DNA of 5,134 nucleotides, from contig JACQFK010000328.1 in the NCBI GenBank assembly GCA_016200125.1, positions 1 to 5,134 on the forward strand. Reading direction: 5' to 3'. Both the position numbers and the translations under genes were made by a program. Below the pieces are notes generated by a model, which was not told the origin of the DNA, searched no databases, and saw nothing but the letters and a program-made list of their open reading frames with translations. The stretch comes from Planctomycetota bacterium. Its GTDB lineage: Bacteria > Planctomycetota > MHYJ01 > JACPRB01. Shown here one piece after another: positions 4,173 through 5,134 of the stretch. The first letter of the stretch is position 1. Every line of letters starts with the position of its first letter.

Positions 4173-5134
4173 TCAGCGGGGGATCGGCTGGGTCTTCCAG
4201 ATGAAATAGGGTCCGGTGACGAACCCGTAGGAGACGTTCTTCCCGTCGGCGCTGAGGAAGGGCGCGCTCAAGTTCGGCTGGGTGTCGATCTCCTTGCCGT
4301 TCACGACGACCGCCTGCAGCGCGCCGCGCTCCGCCGTGTAGGCCACCACCTTGCCGTCGGGACTCACGACCGGCTGGTCCACGTCGTAGACCCGCGGCTT
4401 GATCAGGTCGTACTCGGGGCCGGGACGGGTGCCCTGCACCACCAGCCACTTCGTCCCCCGCTTGGCGAGATACGCGATCGTCTTCCCGTCGCGGCTCATC
4501 ATCGGCACCCCCGCGACGTCGTCGAACTTGACCCCCGGCGTGATCCCGATGACCAGCGCCGCCTTCGCGTTCTTGTCCGAAACCCCGGCGGGTCCGAAGC
4601 GCGCGAAGTAGGCGAGCGCGCGTCCGTCGGCGCTGAGGCGCGGCGCGAACACCTTCAGGAAGCTCGGGCCGACCGCGCCGTCGAAGCACACCGCATTGAC
4701 CTGGGCGTAGGCCACGCGGGAGCCGTCCTCCGAGAAGGACGGCGGCTCCGTGACGATCCCCAGGCCGCTCCCCGGGAGCTGCCTCGTGGTCCGATCGAGG
4801 AAGTACCCGGTGATCGTCTGCGTCGGGTCGGTGGTGGGGACGGTGGCGGCGTAGCCGATCTGGTTCGACGGGGTGTAGCCGAGCGAAGTCTCGTAGATGG
4901 TGATCACGTCCGACTTGGACCCCTGGGCGATCACCACGGTCTTGTTCTTGTCCCTGGCGATGCAGGCCACGTCCCTCCGGTTCGGGCTGAGGATCGGCTC
5001 CGTGATGGACGTGTAGGGCTCCCAGATGACCTTGCCCTCCGCCAGGTGGACCTGGCCGCCCCTCCATACCCTGAGGACCGGCGTGCGGCCTTCCTTCCAG
5101 AGGCACTCGTTCTCGACCCGGTCGAGCCCGTCGA
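4173..5134 (-). CDS. Beta-propeller protein with PD40/WD40-like (TolB-type) repeats (partial, 5' end outside window)
   Basis: The frame is open from the right edge to a TGA at 4175-4173, giving 319 visible residues; the true start lies beyond the window, and the GTG at 4970 is an internal codon, not a start. Six copies of the blade signature P-x-(L/F/V/M)-S-x-D-G-(K/R)-x-(V/I/L)-A-Y are seen, at about visible residues 45-57 (degenerate, SPNRRDVAC), 129-142, 163-175, 209-221, 253-265 and 290-302. Several blades continue with a V-V-x-x-G strand. This is the PD40/WD40-like pattern of TolB and S9-peptidase propellers, normally a six- to eight-bladed disc that binds proteins or gates an active site. 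The last residues (IWKTQPIPR) look like a natural end. No signal peptide can be judged. It is co-transcribed with the downstream exported hydrolase, which suggests a joint role outside the cytoplasm. There is no hydrolase domain in the visible part, and the function is unassigned. Confidence 0.9.
   Translation of the reverse strand, partial: DGLDRVENECLWKEGRTPVLRVWRGGQVHLAEGKVIWEPYTSITEPILSPNRRDVACIARDKNKTVVIAQGSKSDVITIYETSLGYTPSNQIGYAATVPTTDPTQTITGYFLDRTTRQLPGSGLGIVTEPPSFSEDGSRVAYAQVNAVCFDGAVGPSFLKVFAPRLSADGRALAYFARFGPAGVSDKNAKAALVIGITPGVKFDDVAGVPMMSRDGKTIAYLAKRGTKWLVVQGTRPGPEYDLIKPRVYDVDQPVVSPDGKVVAYTAERGALQAVVVNGKEIDTQPNLSAPFLSADGKNVSYGFVTGPYFIWKTQPIPR

Noticed and set aside
3503..4204. 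A 233-codon plus-strand frame opposite the hydrolase
   Set aside because: The hydrolase on the minus strand has a full catalytic triad and a good ribosome site; this frame is Leu/Glu/Ala-rich antisense sequence.
4968..4970. GTG as start of the propeller protein
   Set aside because: The frame stays open and propeller-like upstream to the window edge (blade motif EPILSPN just before it), so it is an internal valine.
4051..5106. A 351-codon minus-strand frame over the propeller gene
   Set aside because: It is out of frame with the six blade repeats and is Arg/Gly/Pro-rich.

Overview
The window is GC-rich bacterial DNA, densely coding in short, closely packed operons. It holds six protein genes, two of them cut by the window edges. 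No RNA gene, mobile element, CRISPR array or attachment site is visible. The taxon cannot be fixed from the sequence. The high GC, the short secretion signals ending in alanine then QDAP or QVT, the lone ECF sigma factor and the lineage-specific exported proteins would fit Planctomycetota, Acidobacteriota or a relative; this is an impression, not a placement.

Layout: (a) 1-2164, minus strand: a two-gene operon in which a MoaB/MogA-type molybdopterin-binding protein is joined by an ATGA stop/start overlap to a large membrane-anchored protein that runs off the left edge. (b) 2165-2219: a 55-bp divergent intergenic region with a promoter-like element for the plus strand. (c) 2220-3375, plus strand: an ECF-type RNA polymerase sigma factor, then a small exported protein with a duplicated helical repeat and a strongly tyrosine-rich tail. 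(d) 3376-3430: a convergent intergenic region filled by a strong GC hairpin terminator. (e) 3431-5134, minus strand: a beta-propeller (PD40/WD40-like) protein that enters from the right edge, followed 13 nt later by an exported alpha/beta hydrolase.

The most interesting observation is that the sequences before the sigma-factor gene and before the tyrosine-rich gene share a bipartite motif, TAAC-N15-TCGTATA (AAC to CGTA spacing 16 nt). This is the spacing and flavour of ECF promoters (sigma-W type: AAC near -35, CGTA near -10). It suggests that the sigma factor activates itself and the exported protein next door. No anti-sigma gene is visible beside it. Both elements also pass as weak housekeeping promoters, so this is a hypothesis.

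The propeller and hydrolase genes lie in the order seen in fused S9-family peptidases (propeller then hydrolase), but as two separate proteins. Nothing here proves a wholly new system; the ECF/tyrosine-rich pair is the best candidate.
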